From: Pyrocephalus nanus
Lineage: Eukaryota; Chordata; Aves; Passeriformes; Tyrannidae
Length of the DNA: 64,000 nucleotides
Direction: 5' to 3'
Assembly: GCA_038380795.1 (NCBI GenBank)
Contig: CM076275.1
Coordinates: 1,180,501 to 1,244,500, forward strand
Shown: piece after piece, positions 23,404 through 35,800 of the stretch
Layout of the letters: each line of letters opens with the position of its first letter
Position numbering within the stretch: the first letter of the stretch is position 1
The notes under the pieces: generated by a model
What the model was told of the DNA's origin: nothing
What the model saw: the letters and a program-made list of their open reading frames with translations, nothing else
The model's database searches: none
Made by a program: the position numbers and the translations under genes

Positions 23404-23488
23404 CTGTGGCTCTGGCTCGATGTTGATCCGGTAGGCTTGAGCCTTGCCATCTTCCAGGACAGGGGGGGACCAGCTCTTCCCTTCAGCT
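23404..23488 (-). CDS. PDLIM4: PDLIM4 coding exon 3 (linker, first part)
   Basis: Short 85-nt exon. Its first base completes Arg82 (AG+A), and it then encodes residues 83-110, including the run DGKAQAYRINIEPEPQ. That run aligns with the human segment after the PDZ domain, recalled as DSKAQAHRIHIDPEIQ. The acceptor is CTCCTGCAG and the donor is CAG|GTACGG. It was located by hand, since the exon is too short to stand out as an open frame. It is flanked by introns of phases 2 and 0. Exons 3 and 4 together are 264 nt (88 codons), and exon 5 starts in the same phase as exon 3, so skipping both would keep the frame and join the PDZ domain to the exon 5 segment. Confidence 0.94.
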
Positions 23489-26400
23489 CTGCAGGAGGAA
23501 ATTAGGGAAACTCTGCTTAACTTTTAAATAAACCCAACCACAGCAAAAACAACAACAAAAAAACCCAAACAAAACCCAAAACTCCCCTCAAAAGCCAAAT
23601 GTATGTACAGTATATAGACTGGTCAGGGAATTGTTAAATACATATTTGTTAAAGTTATCCTCAGAAATAGCACAGTGGGAAATAGAGAAGATGCCAGTTC
23701 CACGCTATTAAAACCATGAAGCTCAAAACACATCCTTGAAGTACAGGCTCTGGCTCAGTGGGGGGTTCAAGACACAAACTTATTTTGATTCAAGAAATCA
23801 GTAGACAGGTTTGTGGTGGTTCTAGTTTTGTGTATTCCTGGCTTTGTCCCTTTATTCTGGCCCTGAATCCAGAAGGGATTCTGTACATGTATGTAGATAG
23901 ATATCCATGCATTCCCTGGCAGGGCTCTATACTAGACCAGGACTGCAGGAATTCTATAAACACCTTTCAGGGAGAACACTTACACAACCCTGCATGAATC
24001 ATCCTGCATCTTGACCCTTTCAACAGGTGCCAGATACAAAAAGCCCTAAAAACACAGTTTCCATTCCCAAATGCATCTTCAGTCCTGCCAAGGCAGAGCA
24101 GGATGATGCCACTGTCCAAAGATTTTCCTGTGCCTGCTCAGTTTTTCCCCCCTCAGAGGCATCACAGCTGGGATGGGATCTCCAGCATGGATCTCCAGTG
24201 CTCAGGGTATGAGGGAGCTGCTGGAGCTGGGCACGGTCCAGCAGGCTGCTACACAGGCTTTTTGGGATGCAGTGAGGTTGAATTGGGAGATGGAAGCTTC
24301 ATGAAGTTCAAGATAAAGCTTTCACATGCAAACTGTTGTGTTTATCATCACAATCTGCATATGCACCACTTAATGAAAGTAGGTCTTGTTCCATGGGCAC
24401 AGATCACTGACTGCATCCAACCCTCCTTTGTGGACTCTGGCCCCTGCCTCATACCACACTCAGCTTCAGTTTAATTATCTGCAGAGTCCAAGTTTGAAAA
24501 GAAGGAGCACAGTTTTAACCCAGGAGTTCTCGAGGAGGTTTTTTACCTTTGGTATTTTGCAGCTCCACCAGTCAGCACACAGAGCTGCCTTTCCAGATCC
24601 AGGGTCTGACTCAAACCCTACCACAAGCAGGGACTCACACTGACTTTTAACACACTTTGGATCCAGCCCCGAGGATGTAAGCTCTTTTTGTTCCAAACCA
24701 CTACTCAGTGCTGCCATCACAGCTTTTTCAACAGGGAATGACATACTCTCTCTCATAGCTAGATGCCTGGTTCTGATCATTTATCTTTACTATAATTATT
24801 TGATTTTAGGCTGGGACAATTCACCAGAAATTGGTGTTTCCAAGTGGGGCAAAGGAAACAGTCCTTCCCAGGAACATCAGCACTCCCAGCACCCCCAACC
24901 TGCTTTTTGCAGTGCTATGTGTGTTGCTCCCACACTGGGAATCCAGTCTGGAGGCCCAGGACAATGGAAGTGCCCAATTCCATGGCAGGGATCACCACTA
25001 TTATTTCTGTGCTCTCCCTCACGCTGGGCCATCCCGAGGAGCTCTCACAGTGCCCCCAGAAGGGGCTGGGATGACATTCCCCCCACTCAGCCCTGGAGCC
25101 CACGTGCCAAACACAGCTTAAAGCACCCCCAAAGACTTCAGCTTGCCAGTAAATGAGAACCAAGGCTCAGACAGCAATTCTCGTTGCAGAAGATGAGAGC
25201 AATAGCAGTAAATTCACCCTGGGTGAAGCTATGGCATTTGGTCACCACCACTGCCAGCACTTGCCCATTGGAGCCTCCCAGTCCTCCACACCCCTGACAA
25301 AGATCACACTGTCTGTACCAGAAAACAGCTAAACTTGTGATTTCTGAAAGTCATTATGGATATATTTACACCCAATGAAAGACACAGCCAGATTGGTTTG
25401 CACAGAGAAACCCCTTTGTAGGTAATGCTTTAATGATCAAACTCAAGGCTTCACCACCAGCTCTGTAGAGTGACCAGAAATTCTTGGTAGAACTGAGACC
25501 ACCTCCAGCAGGTCCCAGTGACAGCCTGAACAAACCAGGCTCACCCCAGCCCCAGCTTCCACTTAACTATGCCAAAACAAGCTGACATGGCACAGTTGAG
25601 GGTCCATCTGGCACTTCTAAAGGCAAAGCAAAGGGGAATGGGAGAACCACCAGCCTCACCAAACAAATGCAAGTCCTGAGTTTGATGAGCGTTTGTGCTT
25701 GCACAGGGAGGCTCCCTCTTTTCCCTGGGAACAGTGAAACACCACGTAATCCAAAATAATCCAAAATAATTGAGAGATGAGTGTCTGAGAGAGTGATGCC
25801 AGGGGCAGCTCCTGCAGGAGGGGCTGATGCTTGGAGCTCACTGCCAGCCCGGCTGCAGGAACACCCCATGCCCAGCAGGACCAGCAGGAGGGGTCCCCTG
25901 GCCCTCCCAGGACCAGAGCAGGGGGGTCTGGGGGGCAGCACAGTCCCCCTGAGACACCCCGGCAGCAGGTCCATGCTACCAGCAGTGAGAGCTTTGTGTT
26001 CAGGCACCAGCAAACACCACTGCACTTTCCTGACGTCACGGGCGAGAGATCAGGCCTCGCTCAAACGTTCCAAGCCCTTTCATTTTGGGAAAAGTGTTTT
26101 CAGATGTGTTGTAGGGGATTAAAGGCAGCTATGTGGAAATCATTACCCTGCACCACCACCACTCTGCTCTCTTAGGGCTGCTAGGACAATCCCAATAACC
26201 TGCCCTAGGTTAGTGCTAGGCCTTCCACATGGGGAAAGGGACCCATTTAACAGGACATCACAAAAAAAAAAACAAACCAAAATTGCAGACACCTTTTATC
26301 CTACTGCTTGTTTTCTAAAAGTCTCAAAGTCATTCTCAGAAGATTACTTGCATATGCTCACATATTTTACCAAAATGTTTTTTCACCTGGCAATGATCTG

Positions 26401-29400
26401 TAAATCTCACTCTCAACATGTGTAGAGCTGCTTTTAAGCTGCAAGAATTCCTGGGTCTCACCGAATTTCTAATTTCTCCATCCCCTTATAAACTAACATT
26501 TATCCCTTGGGGAAGTGCCAGCCTGCATCCAGGACACTGCCAGCTCTGCCTGTGCAGCCACAAACCACCAGAACAATCACGTGGCTGTATTTCACCCCAA
26601 TCCACATAGTCCTTGAGGAGGGTGACTCCAGGGTCCTGTCCATCTTCACCTCCCACCAGGGCACATCAGAACTGATTGTTATCACTGATGTGGCCATGAG
26701 CCTTCCAGGAGCTGAACTCTGTCTAGAAACAGCTGCAGTCGATGCTTCCCCTTCCCAGGACTGGGAACCTCACCACGACACCTGGGAGGTGTTGGATCCA
26801 TCCCTGCAGAGCTGAGCTCTCTGAGCACCCCGAAGGACCTGCCTCCTCCAGCCCACATGAAGGACAAGCTGCAGGATCTCTCCTCCTCCATTCCTCTCTC
26901 CTGGAAGCACTGTGTGCTGCTCTGGAAAGCTGCCGCTTTTCCTCTCTAGGAGTCCTCGAGGAGCTCCGGAGGGGAAGCTGTGATTCATTTTTTCAGTTGT
27001 ACTTTTACTGGAAACTTGAGAGCACACATTGTCATCCTTCCCATCTTCCAGCAGCGTGTCTGCACTGCTCACAGCTCGTGGACCCCAGCACAGCCTCCAG
27101 GAGCTGGGGGAGGGGGAAGAACATCAGCTACGTGAGGTTCCAGGGACTTCTGGGGCTACATGTCCAGCAGATTCATTACTGGGCTTTCTCCCATAGAAAC
27201 TTCCAGAGAAACTCCATCTCTGTACACAGAGCAGGAATAAACAGAGCATCTTCACAGTCCAGTTCTCCAAGCAGACTCAGCAGTGGCACACACACCGAAC
27301 TGAGAGGAGAGAAACTGCTTCCAGGATTTAAGGCAAAGTGGGTCCCATGCTACCTTGGCTTGGGATTCAACAGCTGGGAAGATGATGCTGGAACAGCTGC
27401 CTGATTTATCATCAGGGCAGCCTGAACCATTCCACCAAATCCTCATCAGCACCATCACCCCCCCTTTCCCTCAATCCAGGTGCTGTCCAGCCTCACTAAG
27501 TCCACTTGAACTCCTGGCCTCACATTTCAGAGCCATCAACCACGACCTGGATGCCCAGCCCCGATTCCAGGAATGCCCAGGTAATTCCTCACACCTTACA
27601 TCAGTGCCCACATAAGTGCCAGTTATATAAATCAACTCCTCTCATAAGCTGATGAGGATTTTCAACCACTTCATTTCAGGCCAGGAAGGTGACTGTGCTG
27701 CCTCACCTGTCACAGCCCCACTGCCCAGAGACAGCCCTGCACGTGTCCAGGCAAAGCAGCACCCAAAAAAAGCCAAGGACAAAACACCCATGAACTTCAG
27801 ATGGGTCAGGGGTCTGTCCAGGAAAGCTGACCCAGCATGACACTCCCAGTGGCAGACAGTGCAGAAGTTCACATCAGAACAGAAATCCCACTCACTTCAG
27901 TGGCTCCCTCCCAGGCATTGCCTGCACTCCAGGGGAAAGCACCACACTCCACTTGTTTATTCTGCCCAGGGTCAGTCCTCTGGCTGTTTATGTGTTTCCC
28001 ACCAGTGTATCCAAACGTCTTATTAAAGCAAATTTGATAAATGGGATAATCAGCATCTCATCCCATCAAATCCAATGGCTCTCTGCATCCTCAACACCTC
28101 CAGAACCCAAAGGGGCCGTGTCCATCTTGGGACACCCCCCAGTAACTCCCCATTCTTGTTTTCCCCCCATTCTGACTTTCCTACTGAACTTTCTAATCAA
28201 AGGGCATTTACTGGCCAGAGGGTGAAAACAAAACCCATCTTGTTCTCTATCTCAGTAACACAAAATGTCAAGGGTTGATGGAGAAAGGGCATGGGATGGC
28301 TGGAAGGCACCAGGGGATGGAAGCCCTGCCCAGCTCCCTGCCCAGCTCCCTGCCCTGCCCCTGCACACACGCCTGACTGGAGGGACCCTGCTTTGGCAAA
28401 CAGAGTTACCACCAAATTTCCTGTGTCTTTGCTAAAGAGCAAACAAGCTTGTTACTCCAAATCTATGTCAGACAAACACACATTTACAAACAAATCTCCT
28501 CGTGTTGGTTTGCAAAGTGGATTTTGTTGAAGGCAGCTCACAGAGATGACTCTGCCTGGAGAGGAGAGTGCCCTCTGCCCAAGGGAAAAGAATTAATCCA
28601 CACCCTGGACAGAGTCACTGCATCCAACAGCTCACTCAGCAAACAGGAGAGACATCCAAGAGCCATGTCACTGTGCACCCACCTTGGGCCAAACTAAAAA
28701 CAGACCCAAGAACACATCCCTGGAGCTGCTGTCCTTACTGCAGGAAAACCAACCACTCACTTTTTCCTGTCAAGAGGAATGCCACTCTCAGGGGCATCTC
28801 TGGGCACAGCCAAGGTGGGTTCTGCCCTCAGAGCAGCCACCAACCCAACCCAACAGCGTGATCTCCACCCCACTCTGAGCAGCTCCTCACCATCACCAGC
28901 TCCTGGCTGTTCCTGCTCCACAGAACTCTGAGCATTTGTTTTTGCCTCTGAGATACAAAAGCCTTTCAAATCTGCATCTTCATTACAAAGACTTCAAGAC
29001 CTGACAGCTGTTCCAAATGGAAAGCAAAACCACTGCCCTTCCTTGGCTGTGGGAAATTCCCCCTGTGGGAAGGGTTTGCTTGCTCTTCTTGTTTTCTTTC
29101 TGTGCCAGTGCTGAAGCCACATCACTCAAACACCGTGGGCTGAGCTGAGGGTTGTGCTTCAGCCTGGACACCCCTGCCTGAGGAAGCACGAGGAGCCACA
29201 GAGCCTCTGCTCCATTTATGGCAGCGCTGCTTCCAGGCACCCAGGCAGAGCCACAGGGTTTTCCAAGAAATCCATCAACAGCAAATGATAGCTCTTTACA
29301 GCAGGAAATGCCTCTTTAATCTGAAGTGGAGAACTATATCCACTTATTTAAACTGTTACAGATAACATTAGCCATTTATGAACCTTATAAGGAGCCCTCA

Positions 29401-29926
29401 TTTTGCTTGGATAATTTGTGATTAACAACATTGAGCTGCAGAATTAATTCCAGTGGAAAGCAAAACCACCCAAAAACCCCCAAAAGAAACAAACAAAAAA
29501 CGCCAGCCAAACTCAAGTGTCCATTTTGCCTCGAAATACTCTAAAAAGTGAATTTGGCCAGACCATCAAATGTGCATTCACTGAACAAATATTTAGGAAA
29601 ATGACAGGTGGATGTTAATGAAGTTTAGGATGTTAATGAGGGTTTATCCAAAGGAGATTTCAATCTCTTGCTTGAGTTGACACAACCTCCCTTGGGCTGA
29701 AAGACTCAACCCAGGTCTCAGCCTGGAAAAGTCTTGCAAGGCACAAATGACAATCCACACACAGAAATGAACAGAGCCCATTTTTTGTATCAGTGGGCCA
29801 TTAAAAAGAATTTTGTTTTACTGTTTTTGAAAACACAGGACAATTACCCAGACCATGCTCCAAGAACTGAGCCTGAGGGAACATCTCCTGCAGGGCAGCC
29901 ACAGGAGCAGATCCCAGCAAACCAAC
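23489..29926 (-). other. PDLIM4: PDLIM4 intron 2 (6.4 kb)
   Basis: Phase-2 intron with the weak donor GTTGGT and acceptor CTCCTGCAG. It contains A-rich low-complexity patches (23531-23582 and about 29466-29502) and a short CCCAGCTCCCTG duplication near 28325. No transposon fragment recognised. Confidence 0.88.
23531..23582. repeat. A-rich low-complexity patch
   Basis: A- and C-only simple sequence on the plus strand (U/G-rich in the transcript), about 45 bp inside intron 2 from the exon 3 acceptor. The U-rich transcript version could add to the acceptor's pyrimidine context. Confidence 0.75.
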
Positions 29927-30078
29927 CTGTTCACAGAGAGCAGCAGCTGGTCCACACACGCTTTGATCTTGTTTTGTGCTTCTAGGTGTGTCATGTTCTC
30001 CGTGTTCTCCCCGTTAATTGCCAGAATAACATCTCCTGGGCACAGATCTGCCATGGCTGCTTTACTGCCAGGGTTAAT
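29927..30078 (-). CDS. PDLIM4: PDLIM4 coding exon 2 (rest of PDZ domain)
   Basis: Encodes residues 32-81 and two bases of codon 82. It contains the PDZ core: GSKAA, then [13 protein letters not shown], then [11 protein letters not shown], finishing the fold near LLLSVNR. The acceptor reads CTGCCCAG with a modest pyrimidine tract. The donor is CAG|GTTGGT, the weakest of the six, because +3 is T and +4 is G. The frame stays open past the donor for about 36 codons, so failure to splice would add a short unrelated tail after the PDZ domain. The exon is 152 nt, so skipping it alone would break the frame. It is separated from exon 1 by a 12.5 kb intron and from exon 3 by 6.4 kb. Confidence 0.96.
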
Positions 30079-30121
30079 CTGGGCAGGGAAAAATAAAAGG
30101 GTTACTTAAAAGAATTCCAGG

Positions 30122-30236
30122 TTGAAAAATAAAAACAAAAAAACCCCACAAATGAAACCAACCAAACAAAAACACAAACAAATGAAAAACACCAAAAAAA
30201 CAACCAAACAAACACCCACGAAAAAAACAAACACTC
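30122..30236. repeat. A/C-rich low-complexity stretch
   Basis: Mostly A with CC and CA interruptions on the plus strand, so U/G-rich in the PDLIM4 transcript. It begins about 45 nt upstream of the exon 2 acceptor and continues the pyrimidine-rich approach to that splice site in a loose way. Confidence 0.8.
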
Positions 30237-30714
30237 AGGAAAGTCCATTTCCTTGGAATAAGCTGCAGGTAAAAGGAATAGTTATTTCTAGAGAATGTGT
30301 GTTTTGCCTACACCAAGGCTGGATGTCAGAGCTCTCAGGTCAGCCCCAGCTCTCCCAGGATCATCCTCTACAGCAACACTCCATGGAATAAGAGACTTCA
30401 GTCAACCCCAGCCATTGTGTGACCAGATCCTCTCCTCACATTTGTCTCTGGCTTGAAATAATTTCTTTCCAGGGAGATGCTCCCCACTCCTCTGGCTTGC
30501 AGAGCTCAAATGATGCTGCAAGAATCAATCCCCAAAGAGCAGAGGGAAGCTCCACTCTGGGTAAGCAGGCACAGAGAGGACGAGTGCTGGCACTGTCACT
30601 GCTGCCTGGGACAGCTCAGGCTGCACATCAGTTTTTCCAGACTGCCATCCAAGTGGCTCGTCCCTCCTGGCCCTGCAGGGTCCCCATCCCTGGAGGAATT
30701 TAACACAAGTGGCT

Positions 30715-30806
30715 CTGCTGGTAGCCTTGGCAGTGCTGGGGTAACGGTTGGACTTGAGGATCTTTAAGGTCCTTTCCAACTAAACAATTCCATGATTCTA
30801 TTCTAT
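30715..30806 (+). mobile_element. CR1 LINE 3'-end fragment
   Basis: Reads through CTTGGCAGTGCTGGGGTAACGGTTGGACTTGA and TTTAAGGTCCTTTCCAAC to a CATGATTCTATTCTAT tail, matching the end of CR1. It is in intron 1, opposite to the gene. Confidence 0.85.
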
Positions 30807-31510
30807 AAATATCCCACGGCTTGTTAAGTCTCCACAATTCTTTCCTTCGGGGTTTGTGGGAGTGCCAGAACTTTATAAAACTCGTAACTTCTTTCCTGAG
30901 GAACTAATGACGGGTCCAGGTACTGTTTGTGGTCAGCCAGAAGGCCAATCCTGTAGCCCATAAAAGCGGTGCTTGAGAAATCGCCCTTTCATTTACATCA
31001 CCCTAAATGTGGTTTTAATTTTTATAAAGACATAAAACGACGCCAGGCGTAGTCAGGACAGGTAAATGTGTCGGTTTAAACTCTTCATAGCTGTGTGTTT
31101 GCCCTCTAATTTCCTCTTCAGTCACTCTGAGCATCTGCTAACCAATCAGCCCCATGGTTTATCAAATGAGAAAGCACAGCAAGCCTGACTTTCGGTTATT
31201 CATGTCTGACTGCACTAAAGGCAGACAGTGCTCTGCTTCTGCTTCCTCTTCATTTACAGAGGCAGTGGAGACCCAACACACCTGCTTGAGAGATGCAGAC
31301 AACAGGAGCACTGCTCCCCCCACCATCTGCCCCTGGGCACGGCTCTCATTGGGCAGGGTGGCCACCAGACCCCGACAGAGCGGGCATTGTTCTGCTGGAG
31401 ACCAAGTGGGGTCACCTCTCCCAGTGCCCACGGCCCCCAGCACCACAGGCCATCACCAAACAGATATTTTAGAGAGGAGGCAGGCACAGGTCCTGCCTTC
31501 CACCTTGATT

Positions 31511-31672
31511 TCACAGAACAGTGGAACGGTTTGGGTTGGAAGGGACCTGAAGGTTCGCTCAGTTCCAGCCCCCAACCCCCCTGCCGTGGGTGAGGACACC
31601 TTCCACCAGACAGAGCTCCTCCAAGCCCCGTCCAACCTGGCCCTGAACGCTTCCAAGGGTGCTCTGTTGTGT
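31511..31672 (-). mobile_element. CR1 LINE 3'-end fragment
   Basis: In reverse orientation it shows TCACAGAACAGTGGAACGG, GGTTGGAAGGGACCTGAAGG and CCAAGCCCCGTCCAACCTGG. It is in intron 1 and in the same orientation as the gene. Confidence 0.88.
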
Positions 31673-32799
31673 TTCCACAGGGAATTCAGAGTCAGTCTCC
31701 TCCTGGATCCCCCTGGGGCTGCCCGTGGCACCCAGGCTGGCATGGCATGGCACAGCCTGCTGCTCTGCCCCCTGCGTGCCCACAGCCACCCACACCACCA
31801 GCACCGGCCCCAAGGTGTGCGAGGAGCACTTTTGACATTTAAATAGAACTGGCAGCCCGAATTACAGCTTTTGTTGCCTTGTCAGAGTAAATCAGCGTTT
31901 GCCATTTGCTCTTCAATAGTTCTGGCTGGGCTGTTTGGCTCCAGCAAAGCTGCCAGGCCAGCCCCTCACAGGCTGCCCGGTGACTCAGCCCAGAGCAAAC
32001 AACACGAGGTGTTTTTCAGCTCCACACACATTAGCTGGAGAGTTTTGACACAGGACATTTCAGCCCAGGACAGGATTATTTTTCCCCTGCTATGTCAGGT
32101 TTTTGGGACCCATGTAAGACCACATCCATTCACAGGGCATTCGGGTCCTTCTGCAGCCACAGAACCTGCCACAAAGTCAACCAGAAGCTCAACCAGCACC
32201 TCCAAGGAAGCATCTCCAGTTCTTGCCTGCTGTTGTCTGCTTCTCTCAGTGTCCACCCCACAGCCCTGGCTGCCAGAAGGCTTTTGGACTAACAGACCTT
32301 CAGCTTGACCCAGGACAGCTGTATTTTGTTCTTGTCTATTCAGTGGTGTCTAAATGCCTGATGGATTTTCCCCCCCTGCACTGATCCTAACCAGATTGTG
32401 GCTTCCTTGGAGAATAAGCTGTTCATAAATGGGACTCCTAGCTTTTTCCTATTCTTAGATTCTGGTTTATTTCAAATTATTTTGGCAGTATTTTCATATT
32501 AGCATTTTATGCTTGCTGTGGAGATGACCGAGGGCTTGAAATGGAGCTGCACTCCAAGAGTTCATTAGTTTGAGATACAACATCAGTGCCTCAACAGCTC
32601 GGGAGTCATTGCTGTAATGTCTGTCAGGTCTCAAGTTTGTATTTCAGCGACTGATGTTTACAATACTTTAGACCAAGCTCCCCTAACCCACAGCTGTGCA
32701 CAGCCACTGCCACCAAACATGCCACAGAAAGCCCGGTGAGCCTGGCCTGGGGTCAGTGCTGTGCCCAAATCCTCGTGCAGGGCTCTACCTGGACTTGGG

Positions 32800-32887
32800 T
32801 TAGTGCTGGCCCTGGCAGTGCTGCCCCAACAGCTGGACTCGATGGTTTTAGAAATCTTTTCCCACCCAGACATTCTGTGATTCTGTG
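32800..32887 (+). mobile_element. CR1 LINE 3'-end fragment
   Basis: Short tail with GGCAGTGCTGCCCCAACAGC, a GGACTCGATGGTTTTAGAAA block and a terminal ATTCTGTGATTCTGTG duplication, the CR1 3' signature. It is in intron 1. Confidence 0.85.
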
Positions 32888-35800
32888 GCATTAGAGCCTG
32901 GCAGTGCACAGAGGTTCTGGGATGGAGCTTGTGCCAGAGCCACTCACCTGAGCCTCTCCAGAGGGGCCTGAGCTGTAACCACAGTGTGGGTGACATCAAC
33001 AAAACAGATGAATTTGAGAGTAATTGGATACACAATGAGATTAAAAACCCTGCCCAGAAAACCTGCACTGAGTCACCGAGCCCCGTGCTCCTGGAAGGGG
33101 CCTCCAGAGGAGCTGAGGCTCCAGAACAGCAGAGGATAAAGAAAAACCACGATAACATTTTATTTGAAGTTCCCCACCTGTGCCAAGAACAAACCATTTC
33201 AGAAATCAGGGCTGAATGAAGACAGACCAAGACCAGACCAGTGGATAGGTAACTCAGGGTGGTGTGAGTGATCTCCCCACCTCAGGCAACACCAAATACC
33301 CTAAAGCCAAGTCCCAGCTCACTCACCAGGCCCTCCCACGGGCTCTGTCCCACGGTGCCCGCCATGCCCTGGGGATGCCATGCCCCATCCTGCCCGGGCT
33401 GGGTGCCTGCCAGGGCCTGGGCTGCTTCTCTGCTTTTCTCCTGGGCAATTCCACACCAGCAAGGAGCCAGCCCAGTGCCCCACACCCTGCCAGCCCCCAG
33501 GGCAGCAGCCCCAGGCAGGTGCTGGTGTGGAGTACCCCTCCAGAACAGTCAAGTGTAGGGCACTGAGAGCCAAAACCACAACAAACACCATGGGCTTGAA
33601 GAAAAGTAAATATTTTTATTATAATTCCTCTAAAGGTTTTTCTTTTTCCACCAGACAAGAATCCTGCCTCCTCTGGGAGCTCTGAGCTCCTGAGGACAAC
33701 TTCATGCAGCACCAAAACAGCACTGAGCTGGTGATTGCTGCCCTGCACTCAAAGGTGTTTTCCCAACATCATAAATCCAAAGCCAATGGATGGAGACTTT
33801 GGGTTTCCCAAGACAGTCACACCAACCCCAAGTAAAGGGGAGAGGACCTTCTCTCTGCACCTTCCCACTCCAGGAGTGCCAGCCAGCCTCTTCCCTTGTG
33901 CCAGCCCTGGTGCTCAGCAGGTTTTCCACCCTCCTCTGGGGAGGCCAACCTTCAGCAGCCCCCTCCCCAGCCAAGGGGATATTCTCGTGCTATGGAAAAG
34001 GCTGGAAAGAACCCAAGGCCAGCAGCAGCTCTCTTATCTGGCCACTGGAGCCTTGTTAGGATTTACTAAGTGACATCTGACAGCAGGCCAGTAAAATAAA
34101 GCACATTAAGGCAACTGCCTCGTGCTTAACCCAAGTCTGCTGGTGTTGGAGCCGTGCAGTCTAATTTAGTAAGCGAGATTATTCACACCAAGAGCAGTTC
34201 ACTCTTGAAACAGTCAGTGTTCTGCTTTCTGCCCTGGAGCCTGACCACAGAAGGGTGCCAGGGCTGGGAGAGCACTCAGAGCAGGGCAAAGTCCCCGTGC
34301 CTGCTGCCTGCATCCCCTGCCCGGGCAGGGATGGACCCCTGCCCAGAGGGATGGCTCCACTTTGCCCAAGCCAACACCACAAGCTGAAACAATCAACGCT
34401 CTAGAGAAAGGTTAATTTGTCTTATTAACTTAATCCCTCCTCGTTTTCACTCTTTTCCCCAGAAATCTGCCTCTGAGGTCCCCTGTGCCAGGGCCCAAGG
34501 ACAAGGGATGCAGCTCCTCACTGCCTGCATAGCCCCAGCACAGCCCTGGGAAAGATTGACTTGGTCTTCACTGTCCCAGCAGATTTCACTCAAATCAACA
34601 AAATGAAGGCAGCTTTCTCTCAGCCACATCTTCTCCACTTTTAGTGAGAAGTGCTCCTCTAATGCATCCCCTCAGTGCAGGCAGCCCCTTTCCCAGGATT
34701 TAACGGGTTAAAAGGTGCAATCCCAACGAGCCCCCACAGACCACACCACCCTTCTCTTAAATCAATGCTAGTTTGTTGCAGGCAAGGCTGGGGGAATTCT
34801 CTGTTCTGCAAGTGTGATCAAAAGGGCCTGATTAAAGTGTTCAAGAGGCTTTTGAGATAGTGTGACAAATTTTCAGCTCTTAAACAAAGCCAGCCTGTTC
34901 ATGCTACGGGGCAGGAGATGATCTTACACAGCTACATCTTTTAAAACAGGAAGAACCGAGAGTCAAATGACTTACTAATGAAGATAAATTCCCCAAATCC
35001 TTAAACATTCTTTCCAGGGATTCTCTTCAGCTTTTCAAAGCCTCCTGCTTTGAACTCCCATATATTCCATGCCAATCCATTTGCATTTTTTCTAGTTGCT
35101 TATATAAAGTCTGATGCACCAAGGCATTATTTAGGTATGTCAGATCCCAGTGAATGAAGAACACTGTTTATACAGTGTGGATTCATTTAACTACCGAGGA
35201 AAACAAGAAGCTTAAAAGCACAAAAGGGAAGGAACTGGAATACAAGTGTTATAAAAGGCAAGACACTCGAAAATCCTTTTGCATCCAAGTACTGATGGGT
35301 CAAAATCCAAATTTAGAAACAGATCCATAGAGTGGATCCTAACCCAGCTGAAAGGCTGAGGTCTCTGTACAAAGAAAGGCTGAGAATCAATGAAATTGGA
35401 TATGGGTTTACAGCAAACAGCCACCAACCCGAGTGCAAACCTCAAAACGTGGATTGAGAAAGACAAGGAAGGGACCCACAAGGATAATCTGGTGTATTTT
35501 GTCAGCAACTCACTCTTTCAGCCCCAGCAGCACTGAGAGCACAGGCAGCAGCAGCTCACACTGCCTCCCACAGTCACCAGGAGCCCCCTTACCCCTTCAC
35601 TGCCCAGAACGACCCCTCTTCACCCACACAGCTGCTTCTGCACTCACATCTGCTCTGGATTCACTCTGCTGTGTTAGGGAGCGAGGCCAGGGTGGCACAG
35701 CCTGCCCTGGGGACACTGGGGAGATGGGGGTGTTCCTGGAGCATCCCCACATCTGCAGACACTGCTGGGCAGAGCTGGCCCAGCAGCATCACAGAGTGTT

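Noticed and set aside
35300..35470. Possible old CR1 body (GAAAGGCTGAGA motif)
   Set aside because: Only a short motif agrees with the remembered consensus; the rest does not align convincingly.
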